A stretch of DNA of 64,000 nt from Serripes groenlandicus (GCA_031761405.1 JASEVX010000013.1:34042458-34106457), one strand, 5' to 3'; shown: positions 45,337 through 56,240, counted from the stretch's first letter. The notes: generated by a model from the sequence alone, not told the origin. Numbers and translations are program-made.

Positions 45337-45679
45337 TGAGCAAACCAGTTTTTAGAGAATATCCGTGGGAAGAGAACAACCAGGTGGTCTTAACCCTTTC
45401 CCACATACAACACATCTGCAGCAGATGACTATGGGAATATCCAGGCAAAAACACGGAATGCTCTATAAATGTAAGTAATTACTAAAACGAATTGAATACA
45501 TTGTGGCAAAAGAAGAAATTGCTCGTTTTCAAAAGTTGTCTGCTGCAAAGTATCTGTATGTGGGAAAGGGTTAATTACAGGGTCATGTGTGCAGAAAATG
45601 AGCAATTAGGAAATAAAAAAAATGGTTGCTATAGGCAGGATATTGCTAACAAAGCCTGACTTTAGCAGAGGTTTGACTG
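45337..45679. mobile_element. Element F copy 3, interrupted by MITE-B
   Basis: The left end GCAAACCAGTTTTTAGAGA is worn. CAGGTGGTCT precedes the MITE-B TTAA, and TTACAGGGTCATGTGTGCAG follows it, restoring the GGTGGTCTTTA...CAGGGTC order of the copy at 5977. The right end is GAGGTTTGACTG before TA. Confidence 0.72.
45390..45574 (-). mobile_element. MITE-B inside element F
   Basis: TTAACCCTTTCCCACATAC to TATGTGGGAAAGGGTTAA, 185 bp. Half of the central palindrome is deleted (GAAATTGCTCGTTTTC runs into AAAAGTTGTCTGC). Confidence 0.9.
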
Positions 45680-45765
45680 TATATGAGAATAATTTCAGGG
45701 ACAGACTCACTTTCAAGTCAACTTTTTTTTTATTTTTTATAACGGGTATCTCATTTGCATATTAA

Positions 45766-46130
45766 TGTTATTCATTCCGTAAAAGGGGGTTAATTACGGA
45801 ATGAATTGCATACTTGTGGGGTGCACCCCACAAAAAATCATCAAACGAAATAACCCCACAAGTACTCTCCCATGAGTTCGTCCGTGCATCCATGAATTTG
45901 TCTGTCCGACCCGCATCATAACCACGCATAATAGGATTTCTAAGAAAATTGGCACAAAAGTGCACCATGATGAGGTGGTGAGTCGTGCACAAAATATTCA
46001 GGACCGTACCTCAAATGTTAATGTCACTCGTAGAGGTCAAAGGTCAAAATGAGTACTGTTTGATAGGACTGACTTCTCCGGCCCGGACATTGTCAACAGA
46101 ATAGGGGTTTGTTGAGACACTTTATTTGTA
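45766..46130. repeat. Dispersed repeat with two perfect hairpins
   Basis: TTCATTCCGTAA...TTACGGAATGAA at 45773-45805 and the 20-bp perfect palindrome TTGTGGGGTGCACCCCACAA at 45814-45833. The following TTGGCACAAAAGTGCACCAT and AGGTCAAAGGTCAAAATGAG recall a repeat common in invertebrate genomes (from memory). Confidence 0.55.
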
Positions 46131-46344
46131 AGAATCAACAGCTTTCATTTCATTTACGTTTTCTGGACCCATTAACTAGTATGTCATCACTAAGGTGTTA
46201 GAAGGGGATATATTAGGATGATCTTGGTCCTGTTGATTTTAATATCTGCATGTGGATACATGTACTCCGAGATACTGCTTGTTACTTTGCAGGATTTTCT
46301 ACACGATCGCCACTACAGTGCGTTCGGCGTTTTGATTTTTTTCT

Positions 46345-46493
46345 TTCTTTTTTTCTTTTTTTCTTTTCTTTTGAAAGTGACTTATAGGCCCATGGGGGCG
46401 GGTGTCATTTATTACGTTTTGCACCATTGTTTTGTTGATTGTACATACATATGTCACTATAATAAAATATTTACTTACTTACTTAATAAAAGG
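46345..46493 (+). mobile_element. Non-LTR retrotransposon or SINE 3' end, copy 2
   Basis: CTTTTGAAAGTGACTTATAG, GGCCCATGGGGGCGGGTGTC and AATAAAATATTTACTTACTT with a TTAC tail. It matches the minus strand of 41765-41870. The short repeated tail indicates a target-primed insertion. Confidence 0.75.
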
Positions 46494-46657
46494 AATGAAT
46501 ACAGAAGCTGCAAGTAAGTGACCATTTTATTCATGCCCCCTTTTGTAACAGTGCCGCTCTCTCTGAACAACTTCAGCGAGAATGAGTTATTTAATCGAGA
46601 CAGTAACTGGAGACGATAACCTCATAACCGTTTACAAGATTTGATATTTTACGTCTT

Positions 46658-46800
46658 CCTAACCCTTTAGCACAACGACCAAATCAGCTCCCGACGACTT
46701 TGGAAAATATCGGGACAAAACAATGGAAAATCTCTGTTTAATGAAATTGTAACTAAATAAAAAGGGGAGCTTTGTCATAATGGTTTTAAAAGCATTCATT
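46658..46800. mobile_element. Very decayed MITE-B-like sequence
   Basis: TAACCCTTTAGCAC, CCGACGACTTTGGAAAATAT and CAATGGAAAATCTC match the left half loosely. Confidence 0.35.
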
Positions 46801-47029
46801 ACTTCAGATCCACCAAAACAGGAACGCAGATACGATCTGATCTGCAATCCTGGTCAAAGTGCTAAGTGCTTTCTTAAGGATATCTGTATAAAATTGTATA
46901 ATCTATCTAGAATATTGGAATATGTTCTTGATAGAGTGCTGAACTCATTTGGAAAAGTAACTGGGTGACTGGTTTACAGATAATTTTCCATGGAAGCAAG
47001 ATTGTAATTGTACATTTTTACAACAATCT
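46801..47029. other. Unassigned non-coding stretch
   Basis: No feature recognised. Confidence 0.45.
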
Positions 47030-47556
47030 TGACCACCCGGTCGGGTCAAACCAAAGACTCAAAATGGCTGCTCAGAATTGTGTGGTTACCATAACGACTG
47101 ACTCGATGTTGTCAAGATAAATGGACCAGTAGTACTGGTATCGTACTCAGATAACGCCGTGGTCAGGGGCGTAGCTTTGCAATAATCAATGTGTAGGCCG
47201 TCTCGTGAGAAAATCAACAGTGTGGACTCTGCGTAAAGTATCGACCTGGATCAGCCTAAGCATGCCACACAGGCCTACCCGGATAGACACTTTTCGCCTC
47301 CTGTTGATTTTCTGTTTCGGGAATAACTACTCTATACATCTATCCCCCTAAAACGGAATGTGTCGGCCGGATCAGTCTGCGTGGACAGCGCAGGTTGATC
47401 TGGTCGATACATTACGCAGATGTCTATCGCCGCAGTTGCATTTTGGAACATTTTGAGAAATAATGTGTAGGCACGTGCCTACAGTGCCTAAGTGGAGCTA
47501 CGCCCCTGGTGGTATGAACTAACAAATGTTGAAATGGGCGACGTAATACACATTAC
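47030..47556 (+). mobile_element. SINE-3 interrupted by element E
   Basis: Head end CCACCCGGTCGGGTCAAACC and body AGATAAATGGACCAGTAGTA to AACGCCGTGGT, then element E, then GGTATGAACTAACAAATG and GGGCGACGTAATAC. The first part of the tRNA head is missing. Confidence 0.82.
47164..47508 (+). mobile_element. Element E copy 2 carrying a captured MITE-D
   Basis: CAGGGGCGTAGCTTTG to GGAGCTACGCCCCTG, 345 bp. GTGGT at 47159-47163 and 47509-47513 is the 5-bp duplication. Removing it restores GCCGTGGTATGAACT of SINE-3. The interior matches copy 1 along its whole length, including the MITE-D insert. Confidence 0.92.
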
Positions 47557-47610
47557 ACACAAACACACACACAAGAGCATCAAGTTGAGATATCACACGA
47601 TTAACATGTT

Positions 47611-50420
47611 TTCGTTGAAGCGGTGGATATTTTGTTGAAGTAATACATTTTGCATTTTGTTTAATTTATTTATTTATTGGGGTTTTACGCCGCTTTCAAC
47701 ATTATTTCAGTTATATCACGGCGACAGTTCACTTATTCATGATCCCTGGGTAAACAAACCAGTACTAGGCTAGAAAATGTGCCTTGCCCAAGGGCACCCC
47801 ACCATGACCGAGGTGCCGCGACTGGGGATCGATCCCGGGACACCCGGTTTCGAAATCCCCGACGTTAACCACTCGACCACAGCGGATTCCTGCATTTTGT
47901 TTAAGCAATTTTGTTGGAGCAGAGAACATTTCGTTGAAGTGATGAACATTTTGTAGTAGCGGTAACATTTTATTGAACATTGTGTTTGCGAGGGAAACTC
48001 GGTCCCGTTCCTTTGGACTAGATAGAACAGAAATTAAATTATGATGCAACTAACTTAGAAGCGTGTGGGCGGAATCGGGAACGTTGATCGACATAAATGG
48101 CTGCACACATGCAATTATCGATGATTTTATATCCAGAGCAAAAGTCTGAAACAGACACATACTATCCCATTCTCTAACAAGAAGAATTTTGATGCAAAGC
48201 ATCAAAGACGCCGCGCATGATTTTAAAGCACGACTTAAAGGAAGCAGATGCAGTTCAGTACATTTAAATAATCTGATAAAGGGTTCACTTGATGTTCCCG
48301 TAGCAAACGTCTTTGTTTTAAAAAATGATGCAAGAAAAGTACTGTTTTTTCTTATTTCCTAATGTCTTCACACCTATGTTTAAAAGATAAGCTTCAACAT
48401 TTTCAAATGTCTCTTCGTCTATAAATTTTATAAGACCACATTTATGATGTAAATATATTTCGTTGAAGTGGTGAACATTTTGTTGAAGCCGTAAACATTT
48501 TGTTGAAGCGATGTAAATTTTGTTAAAGCGGTGAACATTGTGTCGGAGAGCAAACATTGTTCCTCTTCTATTGGATTATGACGCAAAAAACTTAGAAGCG
48601 TGTGGGCGGAATCGGGAACGTTGATCGACATAAATGGCTGCACACATGCAATTATCATGATTTTATATCCAGAGCAAAAGTCTGAAACAGACACATACTA
48701 TCCCATTCCCTGATGAAGGCTTCACTTGATGTTCCCGTAGCAAACGTTTTTGTTTTAAAAAGACGATGCAAGAAAAGTACTTTTTTTAGCGAGGATAAGC
48801 TTCACCATTTTCAAATAGCTCTTTGTCTATAAATTTTATAAGACCATATTTATGATGTTAATATATTTCGTTGAAGCGGTGAACATTTTGTTGAAGCCGT
48901 AAACATTTTGTTGAAGCGTTGTAAATTTTGTTAAAGCGGTGAACATGTTGTTGGAGCGGTTAACATTGTGTTGGAGAGCAAACAGTGTCCCTCTTCTATT
49001 GGATTATGACGCAAAAAACTAAGAAGCGTGTGGGCGGAATCGGGAACGTTGATCGACATAAATGGCTGCACACATGCAATTATCATGATTTTATATCCAG
49101 AGCAAAAGTCTGAAACAGACACATACTATCCCATTCCCTGATAAAGGCTTCACTTGATGTTCCCGTAGCAAACGTCTTTGTTTAAAAAAAACGATGCAAG
49201 AAAAGTACTGTTTTTTCTTATTTCCTAATGTCTTCACACCTATGTTTAAAAGATAAGCCTCGACATTTTCAAATGTCTCTTCGTCTATAAATTTTATAAG
49301 ACCACATTTATGATGTAAATATATTTCGTAGAAGTGGTGAACATTTTGTTGAAGCCGTAAACATTTTGTTGAAGCGATGTAAATTTTGTTAAAGCGGTGA
49401 ACATTGTATCGGAGAGCAAACATTGTTCCTGCTCTATTGGATTATGACGCAAAAAACTAAGAAGCATGTGGGTGGAATCGGGAACTTTGATCGACATAAA
49501 TGGCTGCACACATTCAATTATCGATGATTTTATAGCCAGAGCAAAAGTCTGAAACAGACACATACTATCCCATTCCCTGATAAAGGCTTCACTTGATGGT
49601 CCTAAATAGATTTCGTTGAAGCGGTGAACATTTTGTTGAAGCCGTAAACATTTTGTTGAAGCGATGTAAATTTTGTTAAAGCGGTGAACATTTTGTTGGA
49701 GCGGTTAACATTGTGTTGGAGAGCAAACATTGTTCCTGCTCTATTGGATTATGACGCAAAAAACTAAGAAGCGTGTGGGTGGAATCGGGAACTTTGATCG
49801 ACATAAATGGCTGCACACATTCAATTATCATGCTTTTGTATTCAGTGCAGAACTCACACACAGACACATACTATTCCATTATATCCCCTGATAACGGCGT
49901 CACGTGATGTTCCTGCTACAGCAAACGACTTTGTTTTAAAAACCCATGAAAGAAAAAGTATTTTTTTTTCTCGTATTGTCATTTCGACTATGTTTAAAAT
50001 ATAAGATTCTACCTTTTCAAATGTCTCTTTGTCTATACATTTTAAAAGACCATATGTATGATGTATATATATATATCTCGTTGAAGCGGTTAACATTGTA
50101 TTGAAGCTGTGAAAACATTTTATTGTAGAGCGAAAATAGTTCCTGTTTTATTGGTCTGATTAGGACAGAAATTAAATTATGACGCAACAAAACTTAGAAG
50201 CGTGTGGGCGGAATCGGGAACGTTGATCGACATAAATGGCTGCACACATGCAATTATCGATGATTTTATATCCAGAGCAAAAGTCTGAAACAGACACATA
50301 CTATCCCATTCTCTAACAAGAAGAATTTTGATGCAAAGCATCAAAGACGCCGCGCATGATTTTGAAGCATGACTTAAAGGAAGCAGATGCAGTTCAGTAC
50401 ATTTAAATAATCTGTGCAAG
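47611..50420. repeat. Compound array: 20-bp units inside about 430-bp units
   Basis: Short units GTTGAAGCGGTGAACATTTT alternate with a longer segment running from TTGGATTATGACGCAAAAAA through ATCGACATAAATGGCTGCAC and CCAGAGCAAAAGTCTGAAAC to GTAGCAAACGTCTTTG and ATTTTATAAGACCA. Long segments start near 48034, 48565, 48990, 49435, 49740 and 50165. Two of them (48034, 50165) carry an extra block with GATGCAAAGCATC. Minus-strand frames of 63-110 codons recur in the copies. Confidence 0.9.
47665..47890 (-). mobile_element. SINE-2 with 14-bp target duplication
   Basis: TTTATTTATTTATTGGGGTT tail at the left, CTAGAAAATGTGCCTTGCCC, reversed B box (GGGGATCGATCCCGGG) and A box (TTAACCACTCGACCACAGC) at the right. 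TGCATTTTGTTTAA at 47651-47664 equals 47891-47904. Confidence 0.95.
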
Positions 50421-50600
50421 CAGACAGGATGTAAATATTTCGAACAAGAAGGCCAAATGTTCCTTTATTTTAAACAAGAAGGCCAAGATGTGCTTATATT
50501 GTTCACCTGGCTACCATAGCCTATATAAAAAGGTTACCAAGAGCAGAAAGGGTCAATATTGACGTAGGGATTAAACGTTTTATATGCTACGACCTATGTG
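50421..50600 (+). repeat. Dispersed 'aaacaag' element start
   Basis: CGAACAAGAAGGCCAAATGT at 50440 and AAACAAGAAGGCCAAGATGT at 50470 are two close starts. TTGTTCACCTGGCTACC follows. The order resembles a common bivalve repeat (memory only). Confidence 0.5.
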
Positions 50601-51811
50601 ATATTCAGCATGTGAAGTTTAGTCGTGAAATGACAAGTTTAGTCCTGAAACCATTTGGTTTACGGTTTGCTTAACATTCACTGCAACTATAATGTGTCAT
50701 ACAAGCTGAAGTTTCTCAAGTGTTTCTTTTACCAATAAACTGTTTTAAATCCTCTAACTAGATCCATTAGATAAAAAACTAACATACGTGCTTAAATATT
50801 AACATATATTAAGGTTTATTGCCTCTAGTTATACGTTAAGTGTGACACACGCTTTGGAAAGAGAGGGGGAAGTCTATTCTCCTTCCAGTTCAGCAGAAGT
50901 ATGATAGCAAAAACAGTATATAAAGAAAAAATATGAAGTAATTAAACAAAAAAAAGATGATATTTATGATCAAGATTGAGCATTATGAAAGTTCACATGT
51001 ATAGTCAACATATAGCAAGAATTATTAAGTCTGTTTTGTTTGTTTGTAATGTCACTTTAATCGTTTTGAACATGCCAGTAGAAAATTGAAAAATAAACAA
51101 AATAAAATGGTCAAGTCAGCTCCCCAAGAGCAAAGAGCGAAAATCAGTTGGTACGAATCGTTCATCTCGAACGAAACGTGAAAAACCGGGTACGAATCCA
51201 ATGAATTTTAGAAATCGGATGAAATCGTGAAAACAGCGAAGTATTCATAACGGAAGGAAGCAGAGACAACTTAATTACTCTATGGGAACCGATAACACCT
51301 TGTCGTCTATCCATAAGAATGACCAAAATCGCCAAGCGATGACATGCTACATTTACAAATAGAACGGGTCACGTTACGGCCATGCCTATTGCATAGTTAG
51401 GTTAACGTTGTTTTTACCGTTTCTAGAATTATACTGTAATATGTAGTAAAATGAATCATCATAGATTACCCATTTATTTAAAAATCTCAATATTGTAAAT
51501 AGGCAAAAACCTCGCCAGAAACCTTTGATGAATCGGGTCGTAAACCAAATTATAAAAAAAGCGTAGCCTCGAAAGTTAGGGGAAAGTTATTAAATACCCA
51601 TTAGATGTGTCTAAAGTTTTGTAATAACGGTAGAAGGCATGCCTATTTGGTATCTTTTTGTGTCTTAAACCATTTTATACAATTTATTGATTCATAAAGG
51701 TTGTTTTTTTCAAACAAACAACAAGAGGTTTTTTTTAACAATAATAACATTGGTTTCTCCCTTTTCGATTACGTCACCCCATGGTACAAAATTAAAACGT
51801 ATCCCATACTG
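50601..51811. other. Unassigned non-coding stretch, 1.2 kb
   Basis: AT-rich; no recognised repeat or gene. Confidence 0.5.
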
Positions 51812-52530
51812 ACGCCGCGCTTCCTAGCGGCGTCAATAAAGGCTTCACTTGATGTTCCTGTAGCAAACGTCTTTGTTTTAAAATATGTATTTATTTATTG
51901 TATTTATTTTCTCATAAAGTATTCATAACTATGTTTGAAAGATTAACCTCAACATTTCCAAATGTCACTTTGTTCATATATTTAAAAGATGATATATATT
52001 GTGGTTTTGTAGCAGACGGGAAGGCATCCATGTGTATGGAAATGATCGAGTAGGCAGGAAACACACGTTAGGCGACCTGGTCAACTATATTTAGTTGGAG
52101 AGCGAATATTGTTCCTGATCTATTTGTCTGAGTAGGAGAGAAATTCAATTATGACGATACTAACTTAGGAGCTTGTGGGTGAAATCGGGAACTTTGATCG
52201 ACATAAATGGCTGCACACATGCAATTATCGATGATTCTATATCCAGAGCAAAGGTCTGAAAACAGACACAAAACACTTCATCCCCTTCCCTGATGAAGGG
52301 TCCACTTGTTGTTCCTACTACAGCAAACGTCTTTGTTTAAAAAAAAAACGATGCAAGAAAAAGATTTTTTTTTCTTTTCTCGTATTGTCATCACAACTTC
52401 ATTTAAAAGATAAGCCTTCGCCATTTCCAAATGTCTCTTTGTCTATACAATTCAAAAATATATATTTATGATGTATATATATTTCGTTGAAGCTGTTAAT
52501 AATTTGTTGAAGCGTTGAACATTTTGTTAT
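51812..52530. repeat. Outlying copies of the 430-bp unit, starting at a GC hairpin
   Basis: The hairpin TGACGCCGCGC...GCGGCGTCA at 51812-51836 is followed directly by AAAGGCTTCACTTGATGTTC of the long unit. A fuller copy runs 52130-52490, with GTTGAAGC short units at about 52485-52535. Confidence 0.82.
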
Positions 52531-52758
52531 ACGTTGAGACGGGCACCAGACTCTCGTCAAACCACGTGACATTCATGCCATAAAGAGCCATGCCATATGA
52601 AAACAGACATTCAAGCTAATACATCGATGGGTATGTGATTATGTTAATTCTAATCTGGGTTTTTGTACGATTCACCAAGAAAAGAAGTATACATGAAACG
52701 TATACAAGGAGAATTGCATCTCAGCGGCTATATGGTAATCGTTGTGGTATTTAAAATT

Positions 52759-52935
52759 CAACCGGACTAGATGTTCGGCGAAATCATTGTTTCAGATTTA
52801 AACACCCTTTCTCTAAACAATGATAGAAGACAAATTGAATAAAGGTAACAACCGGACTAGATGGTCGGCGAACAGATTAAAACACCCTTTCTTCCTCTCT
52901 AAAAATGATAGAACAAGCATTGAATAAAAGTGAAA
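52759..52935. repeat. About 90-bp tandem duplication, 2 units
   Basis: AACCGGACTAGATGNTCGGCGAA at 52759 and 52849. Both continue with AAACACCCTTTCT, AATGATAGAA and TTGAATAAA. Confidence 0.85.
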
Positions 52936-53019
52936 ACGTTGCGAAAGACGGTCTTGACAAGCATCTAGGCAAACATTTAAAAAATCGCTCTCAATATATA
53001 GTAAATTATTGAATAGATT

Positions 53020-53060
53020 TGAAATCACTGTGACAAAAGGAGAAATTGCTCACGTTGTCA
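53020..53060 (-). mobile_element. MITE-B centre fragment
   Basis: TGTGACAAAAGGAGAAATTG with CTCACGTT. Nothing else of the element is visible. Confidence 0.4.
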
Positions 53061-53135
53061 CTGACACTATCTAAAAGAGGTGATGCACGTTGGTGCAGTT
53101 CGATAAAGGGATGTACGTTCGGCTTAATAGTTAAC

Positions 53136-53327
53136 TACTGTCGAAACCGTGCTTAGCAACACCTGTGATTAGCAATTACCTGTGTATAGCAACAACACTT
53201 TTAATTCCCCATTTACTCGATTGATGCATACATGACCCTGCAATTAAAGACCAGAATAGACAAAGAACAGAGATAAAGAACAGACTGTTGCCTTCTCATG
53301 GGTGGTCTTTATACACAGGTTCCACAG
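53136..53327. mobile_element. Element F copy 4
   Basis: CTGTCGAAACCGTGCTTAGC at the left and GGGTGGTCTTTATACACAGG with TTCCACAG at the right. Interior ATGACCCTGCAATTAAAGAC is reversed relative to copy 2. Confidence 0.7.
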
Positions 53328-53333
53328 CAGTTA

Positions 53334-53983
53334 TGTTAATATAAATTTCATGTGTAATGTTAATATCATTATGTTAATATCATTATGTTAATATCATTAT
53401 GTTAATATCATTATGTTAGTATCATTATGTTAGTATCATTATGTTAATATCATTATATTAGTATCATTATGTTAGTATCATTATGTTAATATCATTATGT
53501 TAATATCATTATGTTATCATTATGTTAATATCATTATGTTAGTATCATTATGTTAGTATCATTATGTTAATATCATTATGTTAATATCATTATGTTAGTA
53601 TCATTATGTTAATATCATTATGTTAGTATCATTATGTTAATATCATTATGTTATCATTATGTTAATATCATTATGTTAGTATCATTATGTTAATATCATT
53701 ATGTTAGTATTATTATGTTAGTATCACTATGTTAGTATTATGATGTTAATATCATTATGTTAGTATCATTATGTTAGTATCATTATGTTAATATCATTAT
53801 GTTAGTATCATTATGTTAATATCATTATGTTAATATCATTATGTTTATATCAGTATGTTAATATCAGTATGTTAATATCAGTATGTTAATATCAGTATGT
53901 TAATATCAGTATGTTAATATCATTATGTTAATATCATTATGTTTATATTATTATGTTAATATCAGTATGTTAATATCATTATG
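53334..53983. repeat. 14-bp microsatellite-like array, about 46 units
   Basis: ATGTTAATATCATT and ATGTTAGTATCATT alternate. Three units are shortened to ATGTTATCATT, and a late block uses CAGT in place of CATT. Confidence 0.96.
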
Positions 53984-54626
53984 TTAAGCAGCACTTACAC
54001 AGAAGTTGAACTCTGAATTATAAAGTACATTTTATATGTTATAATTTCAAAGTAGAAAAGTACACAGCGAGCTGCGAAATGTATTTTTTGCCACTGTCAC
54101 TGACACTATCTAAAAGAAGAGTAAAATAATTCAACATGCTTTCTTTGTCACTCTTGCCTTTTTCTTTCAAAGGAGTGGCAAGTTTGCACTCTTGGCCAAA
54201 CGATTATGCATTTCGCTGAATTATACACAGTATGGTGTTAGTATATTCGACAATTTAAAAGGATAACTATTTTATATTTTGAGTAAACCTTGTACAAAAG
54301 AAAATGTTGCATGCAGTTTGAATCATAACTTGACACTTACCCAAAGATGACAGACACTTTTGAAGTTTTTGTAAATAAAGGCTTCTATAATTGCCTTAGA
54401 ATATTCAACCATTATCAACCGACAGCCGAGTTTATTTGACCTGTCAAACGATGCAAATTTCCGGGAACTGATTAACTAAACAAACGTTCAAAGGCAGGAA
54501 AATAACGGAAATAATTGCAAACAAACATCAACCGAACCAATCTTTTTTTAATCAGCTTTAATGGCTGCCAGACATATTGTCTGACCGTTAGTTTTCGAGT
54601 AGCCTTCGCTATCGTCTAGACACATT
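53984..54626. other. Unassigned non-coding stretch
   Basis: AT-rich; CACTGTCACTGACACTATCT at 54092 repeats a short piece of 53056-53074. No other feature. Confidence 0.45.
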
Positions 54627-54878
54627 TGAGCCGTCCCGCGAGAAAACCAACATTTATGGCCTCTGCGTAATGTAACGACCCAGATCAGCCTGCGTAGTTC
54701 ACGCAGACTGATCCGGGCCGACACATTCCGTCTCAGGGGGGATAGAGGTATAGAGTAATGATTCCTAAACTGAAAATCCGAAAGAGTCGAAAAGTGTCAA
54801 TCCTGGTAAGCCCGAGCGGCATGCTCAGGTTGATCCGGGTCGATACTTTAGGCAGAGTCCACTCTCTTGGACGGCTCA
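54627..54878. mobile_element. MITE-D
   Basis: TGAGCCGTCCCGCGAGAAAA at the left and TTGGACGGCTCA at the right. The right TIR has lost its TTGGTTTTCTCG part. Confidence 0.87.
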
Positions 54879-55054
54879 TTTCGTTCTGAGAAATGTTTGA
54901 ACGTACGTGTTCTAGTGTTGAAACTTAAACACGACCAGAAGGAACAAATGCTGTCTTATGTTATATTTTAACGGTGATTCAGATTCAGGCAGGCCCTTGC
55001 GGATGCAGTCTCTTAAGATCATTCACTGTCCAAGATCTAAATTGTAATCCCTAA
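54879..55054. other. Unassigned non-coding stretch
   Basis: No feature recognised. Confidence 0.45.
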
Positions 55055-55258
55055 GACAAATTCCGAAAGCGTCCGCCTCGTGTGCGGGTTCGATCCCCGA
55101 CCGGGTCATACACCAGACTTTGAGCTCAGGGTTGTTGGGTTAGCATTTCAAATGACTGGCTGGTGTGAGAATAAATTTACCAGAAGCACTGACAACTTAT
55201 TCAGGATATAACTGATCAATTGTCAAAAGCAGCGTAAAATACCAAGCAATCAAAGGGC
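55055..55258 (+). mobile_element. SINE-3, 5'-truncated
   Basis: Begins inside the head (GCGTCCGCCTCGTGTGCGGG), has B box GGTTCGATCCCCG and CGGGTCATAC, then body and tail GCGTAAAATACCAAGC. Confidence 0.85.
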
Positions 55259-55505
55259 TTGACTAACATACCCTTTGTTGTGACCCCTATACGGACATAC
55301 AATAGCATTCCCCGTTTTGGCTGATACTGGTAAATGCATCTTCGATAGTGTACTCGCGATAATTATATGACAAGTTTCATCGAGTTTTCGACGTGTTTGA
55401 GTGATACCTCGATTTCTATTCATTTATGTAAATGTAATGTAAGCTTCGTAAAGCGTATATTATGAAAAGCGAGCCATAATACAAACATATAAATATCAAT
55501 AATAC
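55259..55505. other. Unassigned non-coding stretch
   Basis: No feature recognised. Confidence 0.45.
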
Positions 55506-55559
55506 AGCGCATCAGCAGTTCTGATTTCGCGTATGGGCAATCAGAACTGCTGCTGCGCT
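55506..55559. repeat. 54-bp hairpin with 21-bp stem
   Basis: AGCGCATCAGCAGTTCTGATT pairs 20 of 21 positions with its downstream complement ending CTGCGCT, across a 12-bp loop. It resembles a small-RNA precursor stem in size, or a tiny inverted-repeat element; the sequence cannot separate these. Confidence 0.75.
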
Positions 55560-55707
55560 ATTTCTAAAAGACAGAGCCGTTCGAGGTAATGGTTCGAGTA
55601 AAACGATATATTCGAATTTTCCCATTTCAAGTAATGGCGTGTCTGCTCTGTTTGACATTAGTCAACATGTAAGATGCACGCTTATTCTGAACTTATCTTC
55701 TTTGAGG

Positions 55708-55936
55708 GGAATACGCTGTGGTCGAGTGGTTAGCGTCGGGGATTTCGAAACCGGGTGTCCCGGGTTCGATCCCCAGTCGCGGCACTACGGTCATGGTGGA
55801 GTGCCCTTGGTTGGGCAAGGCACATTTTCTAGCCTAGTACTGGTTTGTTTACCCAGGGATCATGAATAAGTGAACTGTCGCCGTGATATAACTGAAATAA
55901 TGTTGAAAGCGGCGTAAAACCCCAATAAATAAATAA
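55708..55936 (+). mobile_element. SINE-2, full length with 13-bp target duplication
   Basis: A box GTGGTCGAGTGGTTAGCG, B box GGGTTCGATCCCCAG, body CACATTTTCTAGCCTAGTAC, tail AAATAAATAAAT. ATCTTCTTTGAGG at 55695-55707 equals 55937-55949. The cleanest SINE-2 copy here. Confidence 0.95.
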
Positions 55937-55954
55937 ATCTTCTTTGAGGTAAGA

Positions 55955-56240
55955 TAAGCACTAATCCTGCTGCATAGCGAAGCGGTGCTGTCAATGAAGG
56001 GGTTATGATCGAACACCAGTTCGGTGAACATTCTTTCCGACGTTTTGCAACAGTAAATGTGACTCGCGTCATTCTTTTTCGCCTAATAGTCTATCTGGAG
56101 AATCAACCGTTTGGTTGTAAAGACTTGTGTTGAGTACTGGTGTGAGATAGACAGGAAAAACATGGGTATGTGAACTGACCCCCGTGATATGAATGAACAA
56201 TTGTTGGAAACAGCGTTAAACCACAATCAATCAATATTCT
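55955..56240 (+). mobile_element. SINE-1, diverged
   Basis: The head is degraded (CTGCATAGCGAAGCGGTGCT; TATGATCGAACACCAG). The body TACTGGTGTGAGATAGACAG and tail GCGTTAAACCACAATCAATC are clear. Older than most SINE-1 copies here. Confidence 0.8.

Noticed and set aside
48428..49867. Multigene family of 88-codon proteins
   Set aside because: Frames recur because the 430-bp unit recurs; single-base differences shift the start of the frame between copies. Kept as a finding to test, not as genes.
55712..55785. tRNA-Ser or tRNA-Leu gene
   Set aside because: This is the head of SINE-2, with the body and AAAT tail following and a target duplication around the whole.
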